A stretch of 64,000 bases of DNA from Pegea sp. RAD2-039 (GCA_034620365.1 JAQGEQ010000272.1:434001-498000), one strand, 5' to 3'; numbered from the stretch's first letter, positions 1-13,350 are shown. The notes: generated by a model from the sequence alone, not told the origin. A program made the numbers and translations.

Positions 1-2183
1 AGCTGTAAAGATACTGCAAATTTACTATTAAATGAAATCAATGCTATTTGAGATACTTTTGTTTAGAAAACTTTTAATAATTTATAGTTTTTATCCTTTA
101 ACTATATTAGTCAAAGTGAGTTTTCGATTTGATATAAGTAATTGAATTTTACAAAAAACTAAACAAGTTTGAAGATAAGCTATTATCTTAGTAAGAAGTT
201 ATCATCATTTCAATGTACTTTTATTAAAAAATATGTTCCCAGTTTTTTTGTAACTTATTAGAGATTAGTGAAATTGTAATTTTAGTGACGGTTTACAAAC
301 ATTAGAGATTTAATAAAATATCAAAGGTAAACAAAAAAGATTTTAAAAATTATTTAGTGCAAAAGTATACTACCAGAAATGATTAAAAATTACTCAAAAA
401 CTTAATTCATAAAATTATGTATTACAGCTACAAAAAATTACTCTAAAATATAACAACACAAATCTTTCGTCTTTTAAAAAATACATCTTTTTTATCATAA
501 TAAGTCGAATGGTTCAAGTCTCAGTATCTAACCAAATACTTAAGAATTTGGTTTGCTGTTGCTAGGCAACAATTCGAGCAGCGTTTACTTGTGTTGATAC
601 AAGGCGTTTTCTCATTTAGAAATTTCTTAACGGAAGCCTTATTGTTTTCAAGTTTATTCAATTGCAGCTGAAAAACAAATTGATCAGCTGATTATCACTA
701 TCAGTAATCTAACTTTTCTGAATCATTCTAAAGTTTTATTTTTAGAATTAAAAAACAGCTTCAAAGCACTTTTTATCGACTAATAAACTCTTTGTCCTTT
801 ACAAAGTAAATTGTTAAACAACTTTAATTAATTAAAAAATAAATTGTAACAATGCTTCAAAAATAACAACACAATTCAAACTAATTGCTTGGTTCTGTCA
901 AGCATAGCTGTATTTTACATTTATTTTGGTGTGCATTCTATTTTGCGCTGAGATTTATATATGAGAGAAAATAGCAGAAGAAAAAAACTGCTAGAAAAAT
1001 GCTCACAATACATCGAATGGAATGAATGAAAAAGTTATTTGGGAAAATCTTATTCCATATAAAAACATTTATTTGAAAACATAATGTATCTAGAAATTAT
1101 TTTTTTGCAAATTTATTATTTAGAGAAAAATTTCATGGTATATATTTTTTAAAATATTAATTTTGATTCTTGTATTATTTTATATTTTTTATAGATTATT
1201 TATAGATTATTTGATTACGATAACATAAAAACTAAATAAACTATTATCTATGATAAATTCAAACATATACTAATAGTATACGAAATAAAATTTACTTATT
1301 TAATGAAAATAAAATTGATAAGATTTATTTATTTTAATATATTCATTCATTCGTCATTCAGATAGAAAATAATTTAGTGATAATTTGTTGACAAATAATT
1401 AATTAATTAAAATACTGATTTGAAACACTGGACATCAGTTCATCAATCTGAAACTTTTAAGTTGCTTTACAGAAATTAACTGTTTGCTAGAAATGTTTAT
1501 GCTTGAATCACTTAACAATTTAATTTGATTTAGAATATTTGAATATCCTGAAAAATGATTTGAACAATTTTAAGATAATTCAAGTAAAAACTTCATTTAG
1601 TTCAAACACAAAAATCTTCTTTTACAATTGAGATATTTTAAATATGCAAAATCGAAGTATTTAAGCTACATGTTTTCTTTCATTGCATTGCAATCTTCGC
1701 ATTATGTTAAAACCTTCAAAACACAACCGTAAAATTTAAAATATGCAGTAGTACAAGTGATTTAAAATTCTCAACTAAACTTTTCATAACAAACATTAGT
1801 TTAAATTTGATTATTCAATTTAATAAAATACCATCAAATCTAAATGCTTCAAACATACATTTAACAACAATTTGTCAAATTATTTATATATATATATCTA
1901 GTGTGCTTGTGTAGTAGTATAATAAAAACTATAACTTCAAAAAAATTACAAACAACTTTTGCGTTTGGTAGTCGAACTTGATGCTTAGCAGTTTTGCAAG
2001 TGTGTGAAGAAAACCACTCTACGTTGGTGGTATTATTTTGAAAAATGGTTCTTTTGTATTACAAACTTTCATTTTGAAATATAAAAATTCAGCAATTAAA
2101 CTTTAACATTTTTTACTAGTAGTAGTTGACATTTTAAAAGTGTGAAATTTTGCAACAAATATTTTCAACTCATCATCTTCTAA
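1..2183. other. AT-rich non-coding stretch
   Basis: No open reading frame with family resemblance, RNA gene or long repeat was recognised. The stretch is AT-rich with short homopolymers and a TA dinucleotide run near 1884-1900. It may contain introns or UTR of a minus-strand gene whose candidate exons lie just to the right. Confidence 0.4.
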
Positions 2184-2812
2184 TTACTTTTGAGGTTCTT
2201 TATTACGATTTATCAGCACAATAGTACTTTGAAGTCTCACAACTTCTAAAGTCATCATAATCCCTGTTTCTTTAAAAAGCTCCCAAAATTGTGAAAACCA
2301 AATCACACTGGATCCTTTTTTATGGCCTCTAATGATGTCTCCCTTTTGAATCGATTTTTGCAAGCAGAGTTATTCGAGTAGAGTAACAAATAATATCTCA
2401 ATATTACTTGTGTTTTATACTTCTTAGTTTGCCTATTGCTCTTCAATAATCTGATCTTGTGAGAATGTACTTATGTAGAAAATTATCAATCTTTTATAAG
2501 TAAAAAATGATTTAATTTTAGTTTTTATTGAAATTTGAATGACATCTGGTGTTAAGAATCACTTTTTAACGATATCTTAATTCTTATCACATTATTGTAA
2601 TTGTTATTTATTAAAAGATACAAATTGTGAGTCATTTATGAAAACTTTAAGAAAATAGTTATGTTGAGAATATATCAAAATGAAAGAAGATATTTGAAAG
2701 TTAGGATTATATAAAACGTTAGTTGCAAAAGTCATCATCTGTCTAACAAAAACTTCAGCAGAAGGTATTGTTTTTAAAACAAAATCGTCCAATTTTAACT
2801 CCACATATTCAT
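2184..2812 (-). other. Two weak candidate exons of an unknown gene
   Basis: Two minus-strand stretches look protein-like. The first (about 2718-2812) follows a plausible acceptor and reads DEYVELKLDDFVLKTIPSAE onward without a stop. The second (about 2188-2350) includes GDIIRGHKKGSSVIW and a segment FWELFKETGIMMTLEVVRL, which has the spacing of the end of a PDZ domain. They can be joined in frame, but the acceptor of the second is poor (no pyrimidine tract) and the donor of the first is weak. I do not recognise the protein. They could equally be chance open stretches or mobile-element debris. Confidence 0.2.
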
Positions 2813-3990
2813 CTAAAAATGTTTTTAAGGAACTTGCTTAATTTTAATAATTTATTTGGATTCAGTTGGATATTGACAGATAGGTTTGAGTTTTATCATT
2901 AAAGTTATTCGATTAGAGGTCTTGTCTGCTTCAATTTCTACTAAAATCTCAAAATTACGTTTTTAAACGAATATTTAAAAGTAGTTTTTACGATAAAATT
3001 ATTTTCAAAAACTTGGAAAGTTTTACAATTCATCTAAAAGCTAGTTTCAATAAAAGTTTTTCAAATTCAAGATAAAAAGTTGAAAACATAAAATTTATTC
3101 AGAAAATCTTTAGTAATGCAACAGGCCATATAATCTCACATTTTTAAATTTTTTCAAATGCAGTTCAGCATTTTTGATTCGATTTTATTTTAATAAAACG
3201 AAATATTATATATCAATATATAAATCTAATAACAAAATAATATATATTATTATATAAATTTGTCGAATTATTAGCTTCATTCAAAGTTCATTGAATTTGA
3301 AAATTTGTTGAAACAAAAAAATACTCCGAAAAAGTTTGGAATTGAAAAATCTTCAAACTTTTATAAATCGTATATAGACCATGAAAAATATTTCACTGAT
3401 ACTACAATACTTCTAAAGAGAAATCAAAGTTTATATGGTGATTAGAGAGAGAATATTTGGAAAAAATATAAAATCAAACACCTATATATACACTTCTTTA
3501 CATATATAAGTTGATATTGATACAAATTTTTACGAAACTTTTAAGTTCCTATAAAGTAGAAGAAAATATAAAACTTATCAAACAATATACTTCAGTTGTT
3601 TTACTAAAGGATAAAATATGATGAAAATATAAGAATCAAGTTAAATTTATTCGATACAAAAAGTTTGTTGGAAAAATAAAGATTATATTTTGTTTCTTTA
3701 AGATATTTTTCTTATTTCTGACAAAAGAAATTTAATATTTTTGAAAAGTATTTAAATACAATTGTACTTACCAATAAATTGTATCAACTTTGCCAGACAT
3801 CTAAATAAATGAAGCAAATACTATTCGATAAATGTTAAAATAATCTACAGATAAATGAATCTATTTTGATAGGAATTTGATACATCAAGCAAATTGTCAT
3901 AAAATAGTAGATGATAAAAACAGAAAAATTCTTTTGTATCTACTAAATTGACTGAGATTTAAATACTTATAAAATTCTAAAAGTTACACA
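2813..3990. other. Non-coding spacer downstream of TMEM115
   Basis: This is AT-rich sequence between the candidate exons and the TMEM115 stop codon. It contains a TA-rich patch around 3206-3256. Nothing else was recognised. Confidence 0.4.
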
Positions 3991-5309
3991 CTAAATCTGA
4001 GAATCAGGTGTTGATTCAATATCAATTGTGACAGATTCCGATAAATTTTGACTACTAGTAGTAGTAGATGGTTCTTTCAGTTGGTCTTCAAATGGTTTTT
4101 GTTCTTGACTAGCCTCAGGTTCATCAAGTAACGGCCATTCAGTCTCTTCAGTATTCTGTTTTTCTTGTGTTTGCAATCTTTCATCAAGAGCCTTGATTGC
4201 TTTGTTTCTAAAAACAGCAGAAAATGTTAAAAGTGAAAATATGAAAGATTTCTGCTTTATTTCATTCTTAGTAAATAATTATTGTTTTGCGACTTAAAAA
4301 AAATTGTTAAATAAAATAAATCTGTAATTAAATTAATTCTATCTTTATTGTTTTTAGTTGTATTTCTATTAAAGTACATTTAACAGTTATTTAATTATCA
4401 AAATAAAATAATTTAAATAATGAGATAAGAAACAACGATTTGTTTAAAATGATCTAACCTTCTTCTCTCTGCATCAAAAGAATCTGACAGAGATATTGTG
4501 AGCTTGCTAGGGGCACCAACATCATATCTATAAGAGGTCTTTCTACAAATCCTCAGAGTCAGCAATAATTTGAAGACAAAATTACTAAGAGCACCCACAG
4601 GCCCTTGTAGGGCTTTTGGGAAAAAAGTCTTAAAAGCAAAATGAGAAGCTTGATCACCTCTTCCTTTGATGTGACTTTGATAAAATCTAAGATAGATCCA
4701 AGATATAAATATCCCAAAAAGTGTCATAATAAGCGGTGGGGCTGGTATAAGGCCAAATATCTTAGACAAAATCAAGATAAAAGAGTAAAGAAAGGGTAAG
4801 TTTTTAACATTCAGACCAATTGATCCAATAACCATTTGATCTCCCCTACTTTGCTTAAAGCAAACTAAAACGCCACCAACATAAGAATGTAAACCATAAA
4901 CATGAACATCAAATAAATAAGATATATCAAAAGTTGACATGTATATAAATAGATAAACAAAAAAGGTTGCTAAGCCTGTTGATGCTGTTATAATACTAAA
5001 GAAGATTAGAAAACCTTTAATACCCCAAATAGATTCCAAAAATTTAACACTAAAAAGTATTGTTATAAGGTTTGAAGCTAATGAAAAGAGATTAGTTTCA
5101 ATAAGTTGATGAGTAAAGAGAGTCCAGATCCAAAAGTTGGGAAGGATCAAGTGGCCTGGTGTAATTGCTAAGATTTCCTTGACATCAACAGCAAATGAGA
5201 GAAGATAGAAAAATATTAACAAAGAACAAGAAATCTTAGTAATGAATGTTGTTTGCCATATAAAGCTTGTAGCTGTTAGCTTGGCATTAACTAGTAGACC
5301 AGATCTCAT
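3991..5309 (-). CDS. TMEM115: TMEM115-like Golgi multi-pass membrane protein
   Basis: TMEM115 is a rhomboid-like, non-proteolytic multi-pass protein of Golgi membranes, linked in vertebrates to retrograde Golgi-to-ER traffic and the COG complex. There are two exons on the minus strand: 4459-5309 and 3991-4207. The donor AAG|GTTAG and acceptor TTTTTAG join in frame (phase 2) to give 355 aa, against about 351 aa in human. The family signature is visible: an N-terminal hydrophobic helix, then LTPGHLILPNFWIWTLFTHQ-like text (here ITPGHLILPNFWIWTLFTHQ), a run of hydrophobic helices, a Gly-rich GLHSYVGGVLV-type segment, and a cytosolic tail beginning DAERRR and continuing NKAIKALDERL across the intron. 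The last ~60 residues are acidic and Ser/Thr-rich, as in relatives. The start is the first Met of the open frame. Function is inferred from the family. Confidence 0.88.
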
Positions 5310-8082
5310 TTTAATTTGTAATATTTAAAAAATTCAAAGTCAATCTGTAAAATAATGAATTTTTTAAATTAAATGATAAACCATACAAAAAAGGAGTATA
5401 GATAATTGATTAAATTTTCAAAGTTATTTCAAGTTTGTTGGAGTAGAAACACTTACTAACATTTTCTTAACTAATGATTATATAATAAAAATTAAAAATT
5501 GATTTAAAGTTTCAGCTTTTATATATATCTAAAAAAATAGATATCTATTAATGTGATTATATTAAATTACAATAATTAAATCGTTATCATAATAATAATT
5601 ATTAAATAATAATTTAACTAAATTACAGCCATAAAATTCAGTATAAACTGTTGTTGAAATTAAGTTAATGTTAAAGTATAACAATATCAGTAATTACAGT
5701 TTTTATATTATAAAAGTATTTGCTTTCTACTCTGACTTATCATTTACAATTAATACAATTAAATAAATAATAAATTTAAATATTAATAGATAATAAGTAC
5801 AAAACAAGCAGATAATTATAGAACTTTTTTTAATTATTTTAAATTTCATATAAATGTAACAGCAAAAAACTTATTATTTCAAAAAATCATATTTTATCAG
5901 TTTGTTTCATAGAGTAGATTAGTAGATTATCTTACTAAAATATAGAAAGTAAAATATTTTTTCCCAATGTTTAATTAAATATTCCTGTGTTTTTTAAATT
6001 CAAATTATGTGGTTTAGACGTGTTTTGAACCAGAAAGAAGAAAATATCTAATTACAAAGAAAACTATCATATTAATGACCTAAAACTACAATTAAAAATA
6101 AATTTTAAATGACAAAAAATTCTGAGAAACTTAATAATCATTTTCTACTTGAAAAAAATATAGAACATTTTAAAGTAATTTTTAAATGAAATGTCAAATA
6201 ATTTAGGAATGGTTTAATAACTGTAGTTTTTATAAAAGCATCAAAATTATTACTAAATATCATATACAATAGCAAATAGTAACTGAAAAAAATTTGCAAA
6301 AATAAAATAAGTTAGTAAACGAAAAAGTAAATAAATCCAAAACTAGAAGAAGAGAAATCGTGAAACTTGAAAATATGTAAACAATAGTGAAACGATTTAG
6401 AAAAAACGAAGTAAAAAATCTAAAACGGTCTTATAGAATATCTAATTTATAAATAACTTAATTAACTTACAAACAAACACAGTAGCTACAGGAAATGATA
6501 TTTTTTAGCATTTTAATAAAAAATTATATATTAACCATAAGTTATCGCAAAATTTATAAAATATAAAGACTAATATTATGATAAGTAGACACTGAAGGCT
6601 TACTGTAACTATTTTGATTAATTTAATTTCTGCAATAAAAAAAGTTTACACATTATAGTAGTTTTTTTTTAATAGAAAAGCAATAAAATAAATTCTAAAT
6701 AATCACGCTAGTGAGTCACATTGATTGTACAGATAATATTTTATGCTTTTATATAGAAGCTGTCGTAGGTATAAATAAAAACAGATTGATAAAATGTTAG
6801 CGACTACGACATTATGCACAGATATTGTAAGTAAAGTCGATATTGTAACTGCATAATAGCTTTGACATACTTATGTTACATAAATTGTATAAAGTTTTTT
6901 TTTCAAAAATTATAGAATAACTATGACTCTTGTATAATTACCAGATTGAATTTTACAAATCATGTAAATACTTAAATATAAGCAGACTAAAACAGCTAGG
7001 AAAATAGTTAAAACATCTAACTTTAAAGAAAACAATTAATTAAAACATTTGCAAAATGGTTTAAATCCATTGTTATTCAGTGGTAGGGCTTCGAGGTCCG
7101 AAGACACAGTACAAATGGCCAAACAGTGAAAGAGAATACATACAAAAGATAGACCAATAAAAAGCGATTAAAAGACGGTGAGAGGATATAGTAACAAATT
7201 ACTTTTCTTTTGACAGTCAACTTCAATTGTTTAACTTGTTAAAAGTACACCAGATTGAATTTTTAAAGGGATTAAGATTGGGTAATCATAAAAACTTTAT
7301 TTTCTTGCACTTTCTTCTTTATTAAGTACTCGGTTTTAACTTTTTAGAAGCACCTCTGTTTTCGTAGTCAACTTTGGGTTAGCAGTTATTCTCTAGTCTG
7401 GAGACGTGATCGAATCAACAAAGTCTGTATTTCGTGAATTTTTTGAGATATTAATTTTTACATTAAATATTAATTTATTGATTCAGGAAACAAAAAAATT
7501 AATACATAATCCTTTAAAATTAAAATATTTTAAAATATATAAAATTAAAAATTATATGTTTGGCAGCTGTGTTTCTACACAAGCTTTTTCTAACGTTAAA
7601 TATGAAAATCGTGATGTTTTGCTTTTAACTGTTTTTATAAGAAAATATTATTATTTTTTTTTGTGTTAGTATTTTAAACATAAAACTAAAGTAAAATTTT
7701 GTTTTAAGAAGCTATAACATTTATGATATAAGTGTAGCATTCTATATTTTAATAAAAAACTAATTAATTCATTAACAAAAGTTTGAAAACCTTAAAGTGG
7801 AGAATTGTTTTACTTGATTTAAAAATAAAATTTAAATTTGTGACTTAGTCAAATTATTTTTAATATAAATTATTTTTGTAAAGATTATAACTGAAATAAA
7901 AGAAATTGTATCTAGATGAGTAAAAGTTTGAATTTTGTTTAACATGTGAGAAAATAAATAAATAAATTTTCCCAGAAATTTTAAGCTCTAACAAAAGATC
8001 TTTTTTGAATATATTAATTAAAACATTTTAACAATTTTCAAATATTTTAAAAGATTCTCAAATTTAAGATATTTGCATCAGG
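5310..8082. other. Intergenic region between TMEM115 and CEP131
   Basis: The two genes point away from each other, so this 2.8 kb should contain both promoters. It is very AT-rich. A slightly GC-richer patch at 7075-7130 and a short open stretch at 7406-7669 show no family resemblance. No CpG-rich promoter, TATA element or RNA gene could be assigned with confidence. Confidence 0.4.
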
Positions 8083-11000
8083 ATGGAAGATAAAAGTGAT
8101 GAGGATCTGGTAAACAAAAGACGCGAATATAAATCAAGGCAGGCTCGTAAAAATGCTCTTCGAGTAAGATGTCTTTTTATCTTTGGTAAATTAGTAAAGA
8201 AGTTTTTGAAATAGGAACTTAATCAATTGGGAAAAATTGTTGATATTGAAGCTCAGAGCAGAAAGTTTTCTCCTTCAACTGATGATTCTAAAAATTATAA
8301 AAAAAAAGAGAATGATGAAGTTGAAGAGTTTTTTAAGGTGTAGTCATTTATTTACTTTTTAGTTTCCTAATTTACTAACTGAGAATTTAACTTTCTTTTT
8401 AGTCTAATTCCACTAATGAAGGTTCAATTAGGTTTGTTGAATTTTTCCACATAATTCATTCTTTAATCTTTTTGTTTCAAAAGTAGTGGAAGTAACTTTA
8501 TGGAGTCAAAAATGTTTGAAGAAAATAAAACAACCAAGGTAGAAAGTATTTTTTAATGATTTTAGAAAAGATTTATTCAATTTTTCAATTTATTTCAAAT
8601 ACAGAACTCGGAATATTATTTAACAAACAACATACCAACAGAAAACTTAGCAAGTGAGTTATCAGTTGTTAATTCTTTTGTTTAAATTATAATTTCAGCA
8701 TCTTCAAATCAACCTTCGAATGATAAACTGACAAGCATCATGAAGTTCTTAGATCAAGTTGAAAAGAAAGCTTCAAATGAACAACTTCATCATATTGATC
8801 AATCTTGTTGGAAGAAACAGATTAATGAAATTGAAGAAAAGTCTTCTGAAGTAAAGATTGTTTTGATATTTAAATGATGTTATCTGGGCACAAATTAATC
8901 AAAAAACATTTTAACCAAATAGAAGTAAACTTTTAAAAAGGAATTATTATGAAATTTAATAACTAATTTATAATAATGTTGATTATTAATAGTTAACAGA
9001 CAGATAATAAAATATAAATTTAATTACCGAAAGATTTAATACAGTTGTTATCATAATTATCAAATTATAAAAATCAAATTGATTAAAGAGGAAATTAATA
9101 AAATTTGAAACACATTCCCTGTTGCTAACTTATTTTGTTTCTTTAACTAAAAAAGATTTTGCTTTTAGATGACACAAGAGATGTTGAAAATGAAAATGAG
9201 TTTTGAAGAAAAAACTCGAAACGTTGACTTGCTCGAAAAAGCGTTGGTACGTCAGCATATCTTGTGATATTTATTGAAAAAATTTACTTTGATGAAATTA
9301 TTGAATTCAAATTGAAGTAGAAAAAAGATCTCAAAATATCCTGGAAGGAATTCCAGTCTTATTAGGATTTTCTCACTGACCTTTGACCCGTGTTTGCCCG
9401 CGTGGTTTTCTGATGTATTTACAAATAATGACCTTTCTGTTATTGTCCCGGTACCTAAGCAAGGGACAGTGATTAGTGATCGTTTCCTAGAATGTTGTTC
9501 CACATCACCTCTTGTCTTCTCCCTTTTTGACAACATTCTCTGACGGATGACCTACAAGGGACTTTCACAAACCTTTTCTTTCAGACATTTGTACGTTTAT
9601 AGATGCAGTTATAAATCAATTTTCTTAGCTTACTGATATTTAATCTAAGAGATTCTGGGAATCTAACTTTTATTCTCATTTTTATCACAACTTTTTGCCT
9701 TCAAATCATCTATCTTATCAATATCAATTTTATACATTCATCATAAAACTTGTATTCGGCTGATGAGTCACTTCTTCAACTAAACTCCAGAAATCTAACT
9801 GACCTTTTATCAACTTTAGAGTGATCAGAAGATGACTTTGGAACAGAAATCTCAAATTCAGGTTAATAACTTGGAGCGACAACTAAAAATGCAAAAGCAA
9901 CAATATGAAGCAACTATTCAGAGGCATTTGACATTCATAGATCAGGTTGCAATTTTCCATAAAAGTTTGATTTAAATCAATTTAAAAAATAATTTCCAGT
10001 TAATTGATGATAAAAAAGTCCTCAATTCCAAATGTGAAGATTTAGTTAAAGAATTGAAATTGTTAGATGATAAATATCAGCGTAAAATTCGGACCTTAAA
10101 TGATTCCAACTCAGTTGAAGTGAAAAAGGTTTGTGCTTGTTTGTTGTGTAGTTGTTGATGATGCTGTTTGTTGTGTAGTTGTTGATGATATTGTTTGTTG
10201 TGTAGTTGTTGATGATATTGTTTGTTGTGTAGTTGTTGATGATGTTGTTCGTTGTGTAGTTGTTGATGATGTTGTTTGTTGTGTAGTTGTTGATGATATT
10301 GTTTGTTGGGTAGTTGTTGATGATGTTGTTTGTAGATCAAGGAGAATATTTTAGCATCTGAAAAGCTTTATCGGGAGCAATGGGTCAAAGAAAAAACTAA
10401 TCGAATAAAAGTAAATGAAGTTGATTACTTTTCAGTTTGTAACTTCGTTGTTCTTATGCAGGAGATGACAGTGAAAGGTCTTGAACCTGAGATTGAAGCT
10501 TTAATGAAAAGACATAAAAATGAAGTTTCAAATATCAAATCTCAACATGAAGCAGAAATATCGAAGGTAGAAAATCTGATGTTCACATTTCAAAGCTAAA
10601 TTTCATCTTCAGCTTGGAGCTTCGCTAGATTTTCGTTTCAAACAATGGAAAGAAACTCATCAAACCCAAGTAGAAAACGAGAAAGAGACTTACGGACGAC
10701 GAGAAGTCGAAATCGCGAAAGAGAAGTGAATTGAAGATGAAGAAAAGAGTGAAGTTACTGATTTGATCTTTGACAGATTCAAGCATCAACTTGAGATGGT
10801 TGAAATGGATTTCCAGAAAGAGAAGAAGAAGATTTTTGAAGAACTTGAATTTGAGAAGAATCAGTTGAAACAGTGGGCGGTTAAGTAAGTGATCTTCATC
10901 TGATCTTCACTTGATCTTCACTTGATCTTCACTTGATCTTCATCTGATCTTCACTTGATCTTCATCTGATCTTCACTTGATCTTCATCTGATCTTCACTT

Positions 11001-13350
11001 GATCTTCATCTGATCTTCACTTGATCTTCATCTGATCTTCATCTGATCTTCACTTGATCTTCATCTGATCTTCGCTTGATCTTCATCTGTTCTTCACTTG
11101 ATCTTCATCTGATCTTCACTTGATCTTCATCTGATCTTCACTTGATCTTCATCTGATCTTCACTTGATCTTCATCTGATCTTCATCTGATCTTCACTTGA
11201 TCTTCATCTGATCTTCACTTGATCTTCATCTGATCTTCACTTGATCTTCATCTGATCTTCATCTGATCTTCATCTGATCTTCACTTGATCTTCATCTGAT
11301 CTTCACTTGATCTTCATCTGATCTTCACTTGATCTTCATCTGATCTTCACTTGATCTTCATCTGATCTTCACTTGATCTTCATCTGATCTTCATCTGATC
11401 TTCACTTGATCTTCATCTGATCTTCACTTGATCTTCATCTGATCTTCATCTGATCTTCACTTGATCTTCATCTGATCTTCATCTGATCTTCACTTGATCT
11501 TCATCTGATCTTCACTTGATCTTCATCTGATCTTCACTTGATCTTCATCTGATCTTCACTTGATCTTCATCTGTTCTTCACTTGATCTTCATCTGATCTT
11601 CACTTGATCTTCATCTGATATTCACTTGATCTTCATCTGATCTTCACTTGATCTTCATCTGATCTTCACTTGATCTTCATCTGTTCTTCACTTGATCTTC
11701 ATCTGATATTCACTTGATCTTCATCTGATCTTCACTTGATCTTCATCTGATCTTCACTTGATCTTCATCTGATCTTCACTTGATCTTCATCTGATCTTCA
11801 CTTGATCTTCATCTGATCTTCACTTGATCTTCATCTGTTCTTCACTTGATCTTCATCTGATCTTCACTTGATCTTCATCTGATCTTCACTTGATCTTCAT
11901 CTGTACTCTTTGTAGGAAGGAGAATGAAGTTGAACTGCTGAAAACTCAACTTCGGGGTAGCACAGAGACTTCAGCCGCTCAAGTCAAAGTCAACTTTGAT
12001 AAAAAGCTTTTTGAGATTACTTCTGATCATGAAGATGAGATGAAAAGGATGAGGAGGAGACTGGAAGCCGAGAAGACCGCTTGGCAGGAAACTTATTCTC
12101 GAAATCAGGTTGGTGTCTGATCTCTAAATGAGATTGTTGATGAGTCTGATCTTTAGGAAGCAATCTTGTACCAAAAAGAAAAAGAGTTTCGAGAAGTTCT
12201 TCGCTTAGATCGCGATAAAGAGATTAATCTGGTTGTGAGGAAGTTGGAAGAAGAAATGCAATCTCAACGAGAAGAGTTGGAGCAAAGCGCTGAGAACAGG
12301 TTGAAGAATTAAAAAAATCACTGTAGCGCCATCTAGCGGATGAAAAATTTCTTAAATCAGTATCCGCAAGGTGGCGCTCAAACACGTGTTAATTTATCCA
12401 TTTAAAATCAAACTTAAAATATCATTATTTTTATCTTGTTTCTAAATTTGATGTTAACTTTAACAGAATCAAGAGAGTGAAAAAGAAATATGAATCTGAG
12501 ATAAAAGATTGTGAAAAATCTGAAGAGGAACTTCAGGTGATCCTCAGATTGAAAATTTATTCAAATTGATGAAATGCTTTCAGGAAAAATATGTCTCTCT
12601 CAAATCTGCAGTTAATGATCTTACTGATGAGAATTTGAGGTTAAAAAGCTCTTTGAAATCAGCTCAGATTCACATTGATCAACTCGAGCAAGTTTGTAAC
12701 TTCCTAAATTTTAACTTTTTTCTCAACTTTTTGATTTGACAGAAAAATGAGAAGTTGAATTTAGAAAGATCAAATATCTCAGAGGTTGTCAGGAAAGAGT
12801 TTGCAGATGAGATTGATCAACTGGAAGATGAGTTGAAGCAATGTCAAGAAGCTCTAAGCAAAGCCAAATTACAATGGAGGTAGCTCATCTAATCCTTGTC
12901 TAATCTTTATTTTCTCTTTGTCTTATACTTGTATGATAGAATGTTTATCTAATCTTTATCTTAGATTTGCCTAATCTCTATTCGATTTAAGCCTGATCTT
13001 TATCTGTTTTTATAGAATGTTTATCTGATCTTCTTCTAATGTTAAAAATAAAGATTTTTTTTTAGAAATGAAGTAGCAGAACTGAAGTCGGTGAATTCTC
13101 AGGAACTATCTGCAGTCGATGAAAGGTAAATGCAAGCTGCAATATTTGCTGCAACATTTGCTGCAATCTTCAAGAAATTTTCATATTTCATAGAATTCGT
13201 CAAATGATGGAAAAAAAAGAAGAGACTATTTTACAGTTTCGCTTGAAATGTGAAGCAGCCTGTAAAAGAGCTGATCATCTAGAAGAATTGTTTGAAGAAC
13301 AACGAAATAAACTTCTCGCTCCATCTGTCAAAAGCATCAAAAAGAAATGA
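8083..13350 (+). CDS. CEP131: CEP131/AZI1 centriolar satellite and cilium protein
   Basis: CEP131 is a coiled-coil protein of centriolar satellites and basal bodies needed for cilium or flagellum formation. Twenty exons join in frame: 8083-8163, 8215-8337, 8403-8431, 8487-8538, 8605-8653, 8699-8850, 9169-9246, 9820-9945, 10000-10128, 10336-10410, 10462-10566, 10613-10725, 10777-10884, 11916-12108, 12157-12299, 12467-12536, 12584-12691, 12743-12879, 13066-13125, 13194-13350, giving 695 aa. Family signatures: CWKKQINEIEEK; TVKGLEPEIEAL near residue 301; ENRIKRVKKKYESEI; and a C-terminal KRADHLEELFEEQ followed by Pro/Ser and a basic end. Nearly the whole protein is heptad-rich coiled coil. It is shorter than human CEP131 (about 1080 aa): the long N-terminal region is missing, or its exons lie upstream and were not seen. 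Exons 12/13 use a 51-nt intron that removes an apparent in-frame stop. Identity is confident; individual small exons 3-5 less so. Confidence 0.85.
10136..10335 (+). repeat. 27-bp minisatellite filling CEP131 intron 9
   Basis: About seven tandem copies of a 27-bp unit, GTTGTGTAGTTGTTGATGAT plus ATTGTTT, run from just after the 5' splice site to the acceptor. The last copy ends in GTTGTTTGTAG, which is itself the 3' splice site. Both strands are open in one frame (VCCVVVDD-type and HHQQLHNKQ-type peptides) only because 27 is a multiple of three; these are not genes. Confidence 0.9.
10891..11902 (+). repeat. 11-bp satellite, 92 units, filling CEP131 intron 13
   Basis: The array is 1012 bp, exactly 92 x 11 bp. 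The units GATCTTCATCT and GATCTTCACTT mostly alternate, giving a 22-bp higher-order period. Occasional variants are TGTTCTTC, GATATTC and one GATCTTCGCTT. It begins immediately after the donor GTAAGT and stops 13 nt before the acceptor TTTGTAG, so the intron (10885-11915) is essentially repeat. Confidence 0.95.
12326..12377. promoter_or_regulatory. Pair of divergent CTCF-like core motifs
   Basis: Inside CEP131 intron 15, GCGCCATCTAGCGG (12326-12339, minus-strand core CCGCTAGATGGCGC) and CCGCAAGGTGGCGC (12364-12377, plus) form an imperfect inverted repeat with a 24-nt spacer. Both match the core of the bilaterian CTCF consensus. They stand out against the AT-rich intron. Occupancy is unknown, and an inverted repeat of a small element is an alternative explanation. 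Confidence 0.45.

Noticed and set aside
9252-9536. Minus-strand open frame of 94 codons in CEP131 intron 7, in a GC-richer patch
   Set aside because: No family resemblance and no splice support. The plus strand has a weak LINE-like VPVPKQG string, too little to call an element.
10077-10354. Overlapping open frames on both strands (HHQQLHNKQ and VCCVVVDD repeats)
   Set aside because: They are a product of the 27-bp intronic minisatellite, whose length is a multiple of three.
10700-10776. Premature stop in CEP131 suggesting a pseudogene
   Set aside because: A 51-nt intron (GTGAATT...TTTGACAG) removes the stop and restores the frame on both sides, like other introns of this gene.
10885-11915. 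CRISPR-like array
   Set aside because: Units are contiguous 11-mers without unique spacers, inside a eukaryotic intron.
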